Positions 25,344 to 34,539 of a stretch of DNA of 64,000 nucleotides are shown here, piece by piece. Both the position numbers and the translations under genes were made by a program. Numbering within the stretch: the stretch's first letter is position 1; the number at the start of each line of letters is the position of its first letter. The notes under the pieces are model-generated. The model did not search any database. It saw only the letters and a program-made list of their open reading frames with translations, and had not been told where the DNA came from. The stretch lies in NCBI GenBank assembly GCA_900543915.1, contig UQTB01000001.1, positions 1-64,000 on the forward strand, read 5' to 3'. The DNA comes from an uncultured Eubacteriales bacterium (GTDB lineage: Bacteria; Bacillota; Clostridia; Christensenellales; Borkfalkiaceae).

Positions 25344-26154
25344 GGAGCGCTATCTGAAATATCTGACCCTTGTCGAGGAATCTCTCGACGGGGTTTTTTC
25401 CGGTCTCCGGGATTGCCCGGCCGTCTTGAAAGAGAGCATGCGCTATACCGTTACGGCGGGCGGAAAGAGAATCCGCCCCGTTTTGCTTTTGGGTGCGGTC
25501 GATGCCATGGGAGGAGACGTGAATAAGGCGCTGCCGCTTGCGGATGCGGTCGAACTGATTCACACTTATTCGCTGATCCACGACGATCTTCCCTGTATGG
25601 ACAACGACGATATCCGCCGGGGGAAGATCGCCAATCATCTGAAATTCGGCGAAGCTGTCGCACTGCTCGCGGGAGACGCGCTGCTGACGCTGGCGTTTGA
25701 GCTGGCGGGGAACGCCGTCGCCGGCGGATGCGATCCCCGCGTCGTCTCCGTGATCGCCGAATATGCCGGTTATGCCGGCATGATCGGCGGGCAGGCGGAC
25801 GAACTCTCGGGCGGCGAGATGAACGAAGAACGCCTGCTTGCGATCGAGCGGAATAAGACAGGGCGCATGCTCCAGCTGCCGCTCGCGCTGGCGGCTTTGA
25901 TTTGCGCGGAAAAGAGGGACTTATTCGACGCGTTTGCGGAACAGTTCGGCATTTTGTTCCAGACGATGGACGATTTGTCCGACCGGACGGAGAAGGTTTC
26001 TTCCAACGCGGTTTTGTTTTTCGGCTGTCGGGAGGCGAAAGCGCGTGCGGAAAGCGCGTTCGCCGCGTGCGTTGAATGCTTGAAGGAATTGCCCTACGAT
26101 ACTTCCTTTTTAGAATACGTCGTTCGCATGATCGCGGGGAAAGATGAGAATTGA
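25336..26154 (+). CDS. ispA: Polyprenyl (farnesyl/geranyl) diphosphate synthase
   Basis: Trans-isoprenyl diphosphate synthase, 272 aa. The first aspartate-rich motif is DDLPCMDNDD and the second is DDLSD; the lysine/arginine substrate region is GGKRIRPVL. It is slightly shorter than typical IspA. The start is a GTG at 25336 overlapping folD. It supplies precursors made by the MEP pathway whose last enzyme is the IspH fusion at 16.8 kb. Product chain length cannot be told from sequence alone. Confidence 0.92.
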   Translation: MNKERYLKYLTLVEESLDGVFSGLRDCPAVLKESMRYTVTAGGKRIRPVLLLGAVDAMGGDVNKALPLADAVELIHTYSLIHDDLPCMDNDDIRRGKIANHLKFGEAVALLAGDALLTLAFELAGNAVAGGCDPRVVSVIAEYAGYAGMIGGQADELSGGEMNEERLLAIERNKTGRMLQLPLALAALICAEKRDLFDAFAEQFGILFQTMDDLSDRTEKVSSNAVLFFGCREAKARAESAFAACVECLKELPYDTSFLEYVVRMIAGKDEN

Positions 26155-26917
26155 TAAGTTTTTGGCGGAGCGCGGAGATTATCCTTCGCGTTCAAAGGCG
26201 AGAGAGGCGATCGACCGCGGGGAGGTGCTGATCGACGGGGTGCCTGCCCGCCCTTCTTCCGAAGTTTCCGCCGCTTCCGAAATCCGCCTGCTCACGGATG
26301 CCGGCGGATTTGTCTCGGCGGGCGGGGCGAAACTGCAGAAAGCGCTTTCGGATTTCGGTTTTTCTCCGCAGGGAATGGTATTTGCGGATATCGGGGCGAG
26401 CACGGGCGGTTTTACAGACTGCCTGCTGAAGAACGGAGCTGCCCGCGTGTATGCGGTCGATGTCGGCGTTTCTCAGCTGCACCCGCGCCTCGCAGGAGAT
26501 CCGCGCGTCACTGTATGCGACCGCACCAATGCCAGATATCTGACGCGCGATTTTTTTCCGGAACCGCTGGACGGGGCGGTGATGGACGTCAGCTTTATTT
26601 CCGCAAAGCTGCTGATGCCCGCCGTCTGCGGGATATTGGAGGAGGGCTGTCCCTTTCTTTCCCTTCTGAAACCTCAATTTGAATGCGAAGAGAGAATCAG
26701 GCTGAAGAACGGCATCGTCAGAGATGAAAAACTGCGCCTGAAAATATGCGTAGGCATTTATGATTTTGCGGTTTCCTGCGGGCTTTCGCCGCAAAAGTTT
26801 ACGACGGCGCCGCTGCGCGAGGGGAAAAATACGGAATACCTGATGCTTTTTACGAAGGGCGGCGCTATCCGGCTGGAAAAAGATGCGCTGTATTGCGAAG
26901 TAATGAAAAAAAATTAA
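26144..26917 (+). CDS. tlyA: TlyA-family rRNA methyltransferase
   Basis: A 257-aa protein with an N-terminal S4 RNA-binding domain (RIDKFLAERGDYPSRSKA, residues 2-60) and an FtsJ-like SAM methyltransferase domain (DIGASTGGFTDCLLKNGA, then MDVSFISAKLLMP). In other bacteria TlyA 2'-O-methylates rRNA. It overlaps the previous gene by 11 bases, conserving the ispA-tlyA order. Confidence 0.92.
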   Translation: MRIDKFLAERGDYPSRSKAREAIDRGEVLIDGVPARPSSEVSAASEIRLLTDAGGFVSAGGAKLQKALSDFGFSPQGMVFADIGASTGGFTDCLLKNGAARVYAVDVGVSQLHPRLAGDPRVTVCDRTNARYLTRDFFPEPLDGAVMDVSFISAKLLMPAVCGILEEGCPFLSLLKPQFECEERIRLKNGIVRDEKLRLKICVGIYDFAVSCGLSPQKFTTAPLREGKNTEYLMLFTKGGAIRLEKDALYCEVMKKN

Positions 26918-26935
26918 AAAATTTTTGCATAAAAG

Positions 26936-26964
26936 TTGAATTTTTTGAATTTTTATTGTATGAT
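26936..26964 (+). promoter_or_regulatory. Promoter before nadK
   Basis: TTGAAT (26936-26941) and TATGAT (26959-26964) with a 17-base spacer. The expected start point is within a few bases of the nadK ATG at 26974, leaving almost no leader. Confidence 0.65.
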
Positions 26965-26973
26965 AGAAAAAGG

Positions 26974-27789
26974 ATGAAAAACAAAGTCGGTATTTATACG
27001 AATCATGCGAAAGACGTCGGAGGGATCTGGTCGAAAAAACTCGCGCGCCTCTTGAAGGAAGCCGGTTACGAAGTCTGTCCCGTAGAGGAAAACGCGCATC
27101 CGGAGGGAATCTCCGTTCTCTTCGTGCTGGGGGGGGACGGAACCATTCTCGGGCAGACCGAGTACGCTTCCGAAAACGAGATTCCCATTATCGGAATCAA
27201 TGCGGGAAAACTCGGATTTCTGACCGAGTTCGAGACGTTTGAGATGGAAGCCGCGGTATCCAGCTATGCCGCGGGGACGCTGAAAAAAGACTGCCGCATG
27301 ATTTTGAAAGTGGAGTGCGGCGACGCGGTGCGCTATGTTTTGAACGACGCGGTGATTCAGCGCTTCTATGCGCAGGAGGAGAGCAGCATCGTCGTCAACG
27401 TGGAAGCGGCGATCGACGGGATTTTGGTGGACAAGGTCAACGGAGACGGGGTTATCGTCAGTACGCCGACCGGCTCCACGGCCTATTCTCTTTCGGCGGG
27501 CGGCGCGATTTTAGCGCCCGGCATCAATGCCCTCTCCTTAACGCCGATCAGCGCGCATTCTCTCCACCACCGCCCGATTATCTATTCGGCGGATTCGGAG
27601 ATCGTTCTGCGCGTACCCGGGGGCGGTGCGGCGGCTCTGTATGCGGACGGGAAATTTGTGACCAAACTGTCCGCGCGCGATAAAGTGAAAATTACAAAGG
27701 CGGAACGGCGGGGGATCACCTTTCTTCGGAAAAGGGATTCTAACTTTTACAATCGCCTGTTGCTGAAATTAAACAATGCAAACGGTTAG
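26974..27789 (+). CDS. nadK: NAD kinase
   Basis: Makes NADP from NAD, 271 aa. Shows the nucleotide-kinase motif VLGGDGTILG, then INAGKLGFLTEF, the NDAVIQR region and STPTGSTAYSLSAGGAIL. The ATG at 26974 gives the normal start; the frame continues upstream into tlyA without similarity. AAAAAGG directly before the ATG is too close to be a good ribosome-binding site. Confidence 0.95.
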   Translation: MKNKVGIYTNHAKDVGGIWSKKLARLLKEAGYEVCPVEENAHPEGISVLFVLGGDGTILGQTEYASENEIPIIGINAGKLGFLTEFETFEMEAAVSSYAAGTLKKDCRMILKVECGDAVRYVLNDAVIQRFYAQEESSIVVNVEAAIDGILVDKVNGDGVIVSTPTGSTAYSLSAGGAILAPGINALSLTPISAHSLHHRPIIYSADSEIVLRVPGGGAAALYADGKFVTKLSARDKVKITKAERRGITFLRKRDSNFYNRLLLKLNNANG

Positions 27790-27797
27790 GAGGAAAT

Positions 27798-28250
27798 ATG
27801 TTAAAGAAGGATCGTCATGCTAAAATTCTGGAAATTATCCGGCAGAACGAAATCGATACGCAGGGAGAACTGACGCAGAAACTGAATGAAATCGGCGTAG
27901 AGGTTACGCAGGCTACCATTTCCCGCGATATCCAGGAATTGCATCTCATCAAAATTGCGGGCAAGGTCAAGAAGTACAAATATGCTTTCATCGATAAAAG
28001 GGAGAATTTCATTCCGGATAAAATCGTCAATTTATTCAAAGAAATTCTCGTATCCATCACGTGCGTCAACAATCTGATCGTGATCAAAACGCTTTCTGGG
28101 AACGCGAGCGCGGCGGGAATGGTCGTAGACCGCATGAATTTTTCGGAAATTCTCGGCTGCGTGGCGGGCGACGATACGCTGTTGATCATTACCAAGAGCA
28201 ATTCGGATGCGGAAATGGTGATCAAAGAATTTAAAGAACTCATGAAATAA
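27798..28250 (+). CDS. argR: Arginine repressor ArgR/AhrC
   Basis: A 150-aa transcription regulator. The N-terminal winged helix contains GVEVTQATISRDIQELHLIK; the C-terminal oligomerisation/arginine-binding domain contains ILGCVAGDDTLLII. It lies 8 bases after nadK with a GGAGG site and 5 bases before recN, the usual order argR-recN. Confidence 0.94.
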   Translation: MLKKDRHAKILEIIRQNEIDTQGELTQKLNEIGVEVTQATISRDIQELHLIKIAGKVKKYKYAFIDKRENFIPDKIVNLFKEILVSITCVNNLIVIKTLSGNASAAGMVVDRMNFSEILGCVAGDDTLLIITKSNSDAEMVIKEFKELMK

Positions 28251-28255
28251 GTGAT

Positions 28256-29953
28256 ATGCTGAAGAAACTCGTCATCCGCAATATCGCCCTGATGGATTTT
28301 GCGGAAGTGGATTTTGAAAAAGGGCTGAACGTGCTGTCGGGAGAGACCGGCGCGGGAAAATCGGTTATCATCGATTCTCTCAATTTCGTTCTCGGCGCGA
28401 AGGCGGATAAGACTTTGATCCGCTACGGCAAAGAGGCGTGTTCCGTTCAGGCTGTTTTTGAAGTCCCCGATATCGAGGCGCTGAAAGAAGTCCTGCGTTC
28501 TTTCGATATTGAAGACGACGAGTTGATCATCGCGCGAAAATTCGGCGCGGACGGCCGCGGGGAAATCAAGGTGAACGGTTTTCCCTTTACGGCGGGAATG
28601 CTGAAAAAAATAACGCAGTATCTCGTCGATATTCACGGGCAGAGCGATCATTTTTATTTGCTGAAAGAATCCAATCAGCTGGAATTGATCGACGGATACG
28701 CGCAGGATTCCGTCACCGCGGTCAAGGCAAAGCTGCGTGCGGAGTTTGCCCGTCTGAAGGAGATCCGGGAAGAGCTGGAAGCCTTGGGAGGCGACGAAAG
28801 CGCGCGCGCGATGCGCCTTGATATTTTGGACTATCAGATCCGCGAGATTTCGGAAGCGGAACTCGTCGAGGGGGAAGAAGAGTCCCTCGCGCAGGAGAGG
28901 GAAAAGCTCGCGAATGCGGAGAAAATCCTGCAATCGCTTTCCGTCGCGCGGGACTGTCTCAGCGGAGAGGGCGGCGTATTGGACGTCTTGCAGACGGCTT
29001 GCCGGAATGTCGGGGCGCTTTCCCGCTACGGCGATGTATACGCCGCGCTGGGCGATCGAATGGAATCTCTGCAATATGAATTGGACGACGTCGAGCGCGC
29101 TTTGGGCGATGAAATCGACGGCATGGAGTTTGACGACGGAGCGTTGGAGCGCGTCGAAAGTCGCTTGGAATTATGGAAGCAACTCGGCAAGAAATACGGC
29201 TTCGGCTATTCCGAGATCATGCGGTTTTTCGAGAATGCGACGGAAGAGCGGGATAAATTAGCACGTTTCGACGAACTGTCCGAATCCTTGGTAAAAGAGG
29301 AATCGGCCGTTAAAAAACGCCTTTATGAAGGCTATCTGGCGCTGCAGGAGATCAGAAAGAGCGCGGCGCAGGATTTCTCCGCTGCCGTTACGGAGCAGCT
29401 CCGCTCTCTCGGTATGAACAGCGCCCGGTTTGCCGTTTGGTTTGAAGAGATCCCTCCGTATTCTCCGGATTTGCATTTTGTGGGGGAAAACGGTCTGGGA
29501 CGGCTGGAATTTCAGTTTTCCGCGAACAAAGGGGAACCGCTGAAACCCCTTTCTAAGATCATCAGCGGCGGGGAAATCAGCCGGTTTATGCTGGCGGTCA
29601 AAACGCAGTCGGCAAAGATGCAGCGCATTTCGACTTATGTATTCGATGAGATAGACGCGGGCATCAGCGGCACTATCGCCAAGGTGGTGGCGGAAAAATT
29701 CGCGGATATCGCGAAGGACACGCAGATTCTGGCGATTACGCACCTTCCGCAGATCGCCGCAATGGCGGATCGTTCTCTTTTGATCGTAAAGACGGAAGAG
29801 CCCTCCGGAAAAACTGTTTCCACGATTCGGGCGCTCGATGCAAGAGGGAAAGTGGAAGAGGTTGCGCGGCTGATGGGCGGCGATCCGAAGAATCGGCTGG
29901 CGGCGGAGAACGCGGAAGCGCTGATCGGGCTGGCCGATCGCTACAAATCATAG
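28256..29953 (+). CDS. recN: DNA repair protein RecN
   Basis: SMC-like ATPase in double-strand break repair, 565 aa. Walker A GETGAGKS lies near residue 31, a coiled coil covers the middle (about 160-370), the ABC-type signature KIISGGEISRFMLA and Walker B TYVFDEIDAGISG follow, and the C-terminus has the ITHLPQIAAMAD switch region. Confidence 0.96.
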   Translation: MLKKLVIRNIALMDFAEVDFEKGLNVLSGETGAGKSVIIDSLNFVLGAKADKTLIRYGKEACSVQAVFEVPDIEALKEVLRSFDIEDDELIIARKFGADGRGEIKVNGFPFTAGMLKKITQYLVDIHGQSDHFYLLKESNQLELIDGYAQDSVTAVKAKLRAEFARLKEIREELEALGGDESARAMRLDILDYQIREISEAELVEGEEESLAQEREKLANAEKILQSLSVARDCLSGEGGVLDVLQTACRNVGALSRYGDVYAALGDRMESLQYELDDVERALGDEIDGMEFDDGALERVESRLELWKQLGKKYGFGYSEIMRFFENATEERDKLARFDELSESLVKEESAVKKRLYEGYLALQEIRKSAAQDFSAAVTEQLRSLGMNSARFAVWFEEIPPYSPDLHFVGENGLGRLEFQFSANKGEPLKPLSKIISGGEISRFMLAVKTQSAKMQRISTYVFDEIDAGISGTIAKVVAEKFADIAKDTQILAITHLPQIAAMADRSLLIVKTEEPSGKTVSTIRALDARGKVEEVARLMGGDPKNRLAAENAEALIGLADRYKS

Positions 29954-29955
29954 AG

Positions 29956-29980
29956 AAAGAGGGTTTACCCCCTCTTTTTT
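29956..29980 (+). terminator. Terminator after recN
   Basis: AAAGAGGG (29956-29963) pairs with CCCTCTTT (29970-29977), ending in six T. It starts three bases after the recN stop and separates it from the forespore-type promoter of spoIVB. Confidence 0.85.
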
Positions 29981-30009
29981 GTATATTACGCCCCTTTCTG
30001 CACATTCTA
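29981..30009 (+). promoter_or_regulatory. Candidate sigma-F/sigma-G promoter of spoIVB
   Basis: GTATA (29981-29985) and CATTCTA (30003-30009) with a 17-base spacer match the forespore sigma-G (and sigma-F) pattern. The spacing to the spoIVB ATG at 30029 leaves room for the GGGGG ribosome-binding site. spoIVB is a known forespore gene in Bacillus, which makes the match meaningful. Confidence 0.6.
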
Positions 30010-30028
30010 ATCGGGTGTCGGGGGTAAA

Positions 30029-31027
30029 ATGAAAAAGACTTGTTTTCGGTTTCTGATTGTGATTGTAGCGCTTTTTGCGGTATTTTCGGTTCATTCCGTC
30101 TATTTTGGCTTTGCAGACGGAAATTATGTGTATCTGGGCGGGATGCCCAGCGGATTTGCCTTGGAAACGCGGGGCGCGCACGTCATCGGTCTCTGCGACG
30201 TCGTCGGGAAAGACGGCGTTTATTCTCCCGCGAAGAGCGCGGGCGTCAATGTCGGCGACATCTTGTTGAAAATCGACGATACGGAGGTCAATACTGCGGA
30301 AGAGATCGAACAGGCTTTGAAGAAGGTCGGCGATAAGGCGGTGCTGACCGTTTCGCGCGGCGGAGAAAAGATCGTTTTGGAAATTACGCCCGCCGTAGAC
30401 GCGATGGGGGCGAAAAAGCTGGGGCTTTTTGTCCGCAGTGCGGTTAACGGGATCGGGACGATCACTTATATCGATCTGAAACTGAACTTCGGCTCGCTCG
30501 GACATCCCGTCCTCACGGAGGACGGAGCCTTGCTGGAAGTGTCCGGCGGAAAGGTCTATGCCTGCAACATCACCGGTTACGTAAAGGGGGAACGGGGCGT
30601 CCCCGGGGAGCTCCGCGGTCTCTTTCTGCGGGATAAATTCATCGGCACGATTGAAAAAAATACGCGTACGGGGGTGTACGGCGTTCTGGACGAGGGACAC
30701 GGCATGGCTTTGAACAGGATCAAAGTCGCCAAAGAAGGCGCCGCAAAGGTGGGAGAAGCAAAGATATATACGACGATCGACGGCGTCACGCCCAAAGAAT
30801 ACCGCATTTCTATCGTAAAGGTGGATCAGGCGAATCCCGATAATAAAAATCTCGTCATTAAAATCACGGATAAAGACCTGCTGGAAGATACGGGCGGAAT
30901 TCTTCAGGGAATGAGCGGCAGTCCCATCGTGCAGGGAGGCGCGCTGATCGGCGCCGTAACGCACGTATTTGTTAACGACCCCACGAGAGGATTTGGAATA
31001 TTGGCAGAAAATATGATTGGAAAATAA
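30029..31027 (+). CDS. spoIVB: SpoIVB signalling serine peptidase
   Basis: A 332-aa secreted forespore protease (family S55) that triggers sigma-K activation. N-terminal membrane/signal helix at residues 5-24, PDZ domain at about 45-125 (AGVNVGDILLKIDDTEV) and peptidase domain with the catalytic His in GSLGHPV and Ser in GMSGSPIV. It follows recN as in Bacillus, but the usual next gene spo0A is absent and a carboxypeptidase follows. Confidence 0.94.
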   Translation: MKKTCFRFLIVIVALFAVFSVHSVYFGFADGNYVYLGGMPSGFALETRGAHVIGLCDVVGKDGVYSPAKSAGVNVGDILLKIDDTEVNTAEEIEQALKKVGDKAVLTVSRGGEKIVLEITPAVDAMGAKKLGLFVRSAVNGIGTITYIDLKLNFGSLGHPVLTEDGALLEVSGGKVYACNITGYVKGERGVPGELRGLFLRDKFIGTIEKNTRTGVYGVLDEGHGMALNRIKVAKEGAAKVGEAKIYTTIDGVTPKEYRISIVKVDQANPDNKNLVIKITDKDLLEDTGGILQGMSGSPIVQGGALIGAVTHVFVNDPTRGFGILAENMIGK

Positions 31028-31100
31028 ATATTTTTATGTCTGTCATAATGAATATTATTCGGCAAAATACAGAAAATATTTTTATCTGAACGGAGGTTCT

Positions 31101-32270
31101 ATGAAAAAGATATTTTCTGTATTTTTTGCGTTAATCTGTATTGTTTCCGCACTCACCGGAATACTCGGAATCGGAGCGGTATCGGCGGCACAGGCGGGCG
31201 GACTCGCCGTCAAAAGCCGGTCCGCTTATCTCATGGATTACAACAGCGGTACGCTGATTTATGCGAACAATGAAAACGAAGAGCTGCCCATTGCCAGCAT
31301 GAATAAGGTTATGACGCTGCTGCTTTGTTTCGAGGCGTTGGATGAAGGGGCGTTTTCTCTGGACGATTCGATTACGGTCAGCGCCGAAGCGAGCGGTATG
31401 GGCGGTTCTCAGGTGTTTCTGGAAGCGAATCATTCTTATCAAATCGGCAATCTGATCAAGAGCATCGTCGTCGCTTCCGCCAACGACGCCTGCGTGGCGA
31501 TAGCAGAGCATATTGCAGGGAGCGAGGAACTCTTTGTCGAGCGCATGAACGAGCGGGCAAAGGAACTGGGAATGACGCATACCGTCTTTATCAACTGTAC
31601 GGGGCTTCCCGGAGCCGGGCAGCATTCCACGGCGAAAGACGTAGCAAAGATGTTTTCAGAACTTTTGACGCATAAAGATTATTACCGCTATTCGGGAATC
31701 TGGATGGATAAAATCGAACATGCCGAAGGGAGATATACCGAAATTTCCAATACCAATAAACTGATTCGCTTTTACGACGGCTGCGACGGCGGAAAAACCG
31801 GCTATACAAGTGAAGCGGGGCACTGCCTCGTCGCTTCCGCAAAGCGCGGGAATATGCGCCTTGTTTCCGTGGTGATAAAGGCGCCGGACAGCAAGGTGCG
31901 TTTCGGAGACGTCACGCAGATGTTCAATTACGGCTTCGCCAACTATATGAACAAGACGATCGTAGATGAAAATACGCCGCTTGAAATCCCGGTGCGTGTG
32001 GACGGCGGGAAAAAGGACGAAATCCAGGTGATTCCCGAAAAGAGCTATTATCTTTTTTCGGAAAAGAATAAAAAGGACGCGCTGGAAATCGATTTCTGTC
32101 CTTTGGAAAAAGTGAAAGCGCCGATAGAAAAGGGAGAACTGGTCGGCTATCTGAAAATATACCGCGATCAGATTGAAATCGGAGAAGTGGCTGTTTTGGC
32201 AAATGAATCGGTTGCGCGTTCCACTTATTTTGATACAATCAAAGATATTGCGAAAGATTGGGCGATCTGA
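31101..32270 (+). CDS. D-alanyl-D-alanine carboxypeptidase (DacF-type)
   Basis: A 389-aa penicillin-binding protein 5-type enzyme trimming peptidoglycan stem peptides outside the membrane. N-terminal signal peptide ends near GAVSAAQA; catalytic motifs are SMNK, SAND and KTG (GGKTGYTSEAG), and a C-terminal beta domain and amphipathic tail follow. The ATG at 31101 has a GGAGGTTCT ribosome-binding site; an upstream extension lacks a signal peptide. Its place after spoIVB suggests a sporulation role, which is inference. Confidence 0.92.
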   Translation: MKKIFSVFFALICIVSALTGILGIGAVSAAQAGGLAVKSRSAYLMDYNSGTLIYANNENEELPIASMNKVMTLLLCFEALDEGAFSLDDSITVSAEASGMGGSQVFLEANHSYQIGNLIKSIVVASANDACVAIAEHIAGSEELFVERMNERAKELGMTHTVFINCTGLPGAGQHSTAKDVAKMFSELLTHKDYYRYSGIWMDKIEHAEGRYTEISNTNKLIRFYDGCDGGKTGYTSEAGHCLVASAKRGNMRLVSVVIKAPDSKVRFGDVTQMFNYGFANYMNKTIVDENTPLEIPVRVDGGKKDEIQVIPEKSYYLFSEKNKKDALEIDFCPLEKVKAPIEKGELVGYLKIYRDQIEIGEVAVLANESVARSTYFDTIKDIAKDWAI

Positions 32271-32274
32271 AATT

Positions 32275-32301
32275 GAAAAAAGCACTTGCGGGTGCTTTTT
32301 T
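32275..32301 (+). terminator. Terminator after the dacF-type gene
   Basis: AGCAC (32281-32285) pairs with GTGCT (32292-32296), extended by an A-run before and six T after. Confidence 0.8.
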
Positions 32302-32302
32302 C

Positions 32303-32331
32303 TTGCCTTTTTTTTTATTTTTTTATATAAT
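32303..32331 (+). promoter_or_regulatory. Promoter of the M50-scpAB operon
   Basis: TTGCCT (32303-32308) and perfect TATAAT (32326-32331), 17-base spacer, about 35 bases before the ATG of the protease gene. Confidence 0.75.
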
Positions 32332-32367
32332 ACTATTTAAATTAAAATGTAACAGGAAATAATTTGA

Positions 32368-33057
32368 ATGCCGTCGATAAATGATATCTTAGCCTTTGTG
32401 GGATCTGTCTTTGCCATTCTGATCGTGCTGCCCATGCACGAATTTGCGCACGCGTTCGCCGCCGTTAAATGCGGCGATGAAACGCCGCGCGTCTATGGCA
32501 GATATACTTTAAACCCGTTCAAGCACTTCGATCTGTTCGGGCTGATCAGCCTTTTAATCGTTCATTTCGGCTGGGCAAAGCCGGTGCCGATCAATCCCGT
32601 TAATTTCAAACATTACAGAAGGGATTATTTCTGGGTCTCCGTCGCCGGCGTTCTGGCAAACCTGATCGGTTCCTTTCTCTTCTATCCGCTTTCTGAGCTA
32701 ATGTTTCTCGCGGCGGGTGCGGTGTATGAAATCGTCTTTCTCTATTACCTCTTTCTTCTGATCGCCTACATATTCCGGGCCTGTTTTTTAATGGGGCTGT
32801 TTTACTTTGTTTTCAATCTGATTCCCGTCTATCCGTTGGACGGTTTCAGGGTGTTGGAAGTCGCGTTGAAGCCGAACAACAAATTTCTCGGGTTTTTGCG
32901 TCAGTACGGGAGATATATTCTCTTCATTCTGATTTTCTGGGGATTTGTCGTGGATGCTGCCGGATTTCCGCAGCTTGACTTTCTCGGCATGTTCATCAAC
33001 TGGGCGGCAGGGTGGCTTGCGTTTCCCATCCAATGGTTCTGGGGGTTGATTTTCTGA
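32368..33057 (+). CDS. Site-2 protease family (M50) membrane metalloprotease
   Basis: A 229-aa polytopic membrane protein. The zinc motif HEFAH is in the first helix (residues 24-28), and the third ligand segment NLIPVYPLDGFRV lies near 150. The fold is the small rhomboid-like SREBPP/YwhC type. The target is not known. The stop overlaps the scpA ATG, an order found in many Clostridia. Confidence 0.88.
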   Translation: MPSINDILAFVGSVFAILIVLPMHEFAHAFAAVKCGDETPRVYGRYTLNPFKHFDLFGLISLLIVHFGWAKPVPINPVNFKHYRRDYFWVSVAGVLANLIGSFLFYPLSELMFLAAGAVYEIVFLYYLFLLIAYIFRACFLMGLFYFVFNLIPVYPLDGFRVLEVALKPNNKFLGFLRQYGRYILFILIFWGFVVDAAGFPQLDFLGMFINWAAGWLAFPIQWFWGLIF

Positions 33058-33827
33058 TGGCGGAATTTGAATCTGTCGTCGATTATTCGACGAAACTGGA
33101 AAATTTTGAGGGCCCCCTCGACCTGTTGCTCCATCTGATCAAGGAGGCGAAAATTGAAATCAAGGATATTTTCGTTTCGGAAGTGACCGATCAGTATCTG
33201 CAGTATATCTCGAATCTCAACGAAATCGACGTCGAGAAGGCCAGCGAATATCTGATTATGGCGGCAACGCTGCTGGAGATAAAGTCCAAGGCGGTTCTTC
33301 CCAAAGTAGAGGAATATCTCGATGAAATAGAGGATCCCGAGCAGGCTCTGATCCGCCAGATCGAAGAGTACAAACTGTTTAAGGAGGCGGGAGAAAAGCT
33401 GAAACAGCAGGAGACGACAGCGCGTTTCTATAAGCCGCCCGAAAAGAGTGCGGGAGAGGTCAAAATCGTCTACACCGATTTTAATCTGGACGGGCTGATT
33501 TCAGCCTTTTCCAAACTGCTGCTGAAAGTGGACGAGCGTTCCAGGGCGAAAGATGAACACAAGGAAATTCCGAAAGATGTCTTTACCGTCGCGGATAAAA
33601 TCGATTTCATCCGCGACACGCTTCTGGCGCGGGAATCGGTCAGCTTTTTCGAGTTGTTTTCCTCGCATTGCACGAGAAACGAACTGATTACTACGTTTCA
33701 GGCGATGCTGGAACTGCTGAAGCATCAGTTTATCCGCGTCGAGCAGAACGATACCTTTGACGATATCACGATTATTTTAAGGGAAGACAGGAGTGACGAA
33801 ATTGGAGAAATTGACGAATATAATTGA
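33057..33827 (+). CDS. scpA: Segregation and condensation protein A
   Basis: Kleisin subunit of the SMC-ScpAB condensin complex, 256 aa. The N-terminal FEGPLDLLLHLIKEAKIEIKDI and SEYLIMAATLLEIKSKAVLP segments are diagnostic; the C-terminal winged helix binds the SMC head. The ATG overlaps the protease stop and the gene overlaps scpB by 35 bases. Confidence 0.95.
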   Translation: MAEFESVVDYSTKLENFEGPLDLLLHLIKEAKIEIKDIFVSEVTDQYLQYISNLNEIDVEKASEYLIMAATLLEIKSKAVLPKVEEYLDEIEDPEQALIRQIEEYKLFKEAGEKLKQQETTARFYKPPEKSAGEVKIVYTDFNLDGLISAFSKLLLKVDERSRAKDEHKEIPKDVFTVADKIDFIRDTLLARESVSFFELFSSHCTRNELITTFQAMLELLKHQFIRVEQNDTFDDITIILREDRSDEIGEIDEYN

Positions 33828-34539
33828 ATCGATCGTCTATGTTTCGGGAAATGCGGTCGAAATCAAAGACATTGCGGAAAAACTGGGCGTACCTGAAAAA
33901 GAAATATTAAAAAGCGTAAAAGAATTGCAGGAACGGTACAGCGGAGCCAGCGGGCTGCACCTCTTGATGTTCAATAAAAAACTGCAGTTTTCTTCCAATC
34001 CCGACTATGCCGATCAGGTCGCGGCGGTATTGAATCCCATCCGGGAGCGGGAACTTTCCCGCAGCATGCTGGAGACGGCGGCGATCATCGCCTACAAACA
34101 GCCGGTCACGCGGCTCGACCTGGAAGAGATCCGCGGAAACAGCGAGTACGCGGTGCAAAAGCTGCTGGAGCTGAAGGTGATTGAACCGGTCGGCAGAAAG
34201 GATGCCGTCGGCCGCCCCGTTCTGTACGGCACGACGGATGAATTTTTAAAGCGCTTTCAGATTTCGTCACTGGACGAACTGCCTGATTACGATACGCTCA
34301 TGGAGAAGATTCAGCTGTTGCACGGAAAAAAGGAAGACGGCGATTACCTGTATCGCAAAGACGAGTACATAGAGGAGGTTTCCGCGGCACAGGACGCGCC
34401 GGAATCTTCTGCGGAGCCGGCTCTTTCCACCGATGAGCCGCAGAGCGGGGAAGGGACGGAGGAGGATCTCGGGCTGCCGCCCATCGAAGAAGAGGAGCTG
34501 CCTGATTTTCTGAAAGGAGAAGACGTAATTAAAATCTGA
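33793..34539 (+). CDS. scpB: Segregation and condensation protein B
   Basis: Winged-helix dimer of the SMC-ScpAB complex, 248 aa. Typical segments: IESIVYVSGNAVEIKDIAEKLG, then TAAIIAYKQPVTRLDLEEIRG and LLELKVIEPVGRKDAVGRPVLYGTT. The start is a GTG at 33793. The last 70 residues are an acidic, Glu/Pro-rich tail longer than in Bacillus. The stop overlaps the next ATG. Confidence 0.94.
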   Translation: MTKLEKLTNIIESIVYVSGNAVEIKDIAEKLGVPEKEILKSVKELQERYSGASGLHLLMFNKKLQFSSNPDYADQVAAVLNPIRERELSRSMLETAAIIAYKQPVTRLDLEEIRGNSEYAVQKLLELKVIEPVGRKDAVGRPVLYGTTDEFLKRFQISSLDELPDYDTLMEKIQLLHGKKEDGDYLYRKDEYIEEVSAAQDAPESSAEPALSTDEPQSGEGTEEDLGLPPIEEEELPDFLKGEDVIKI

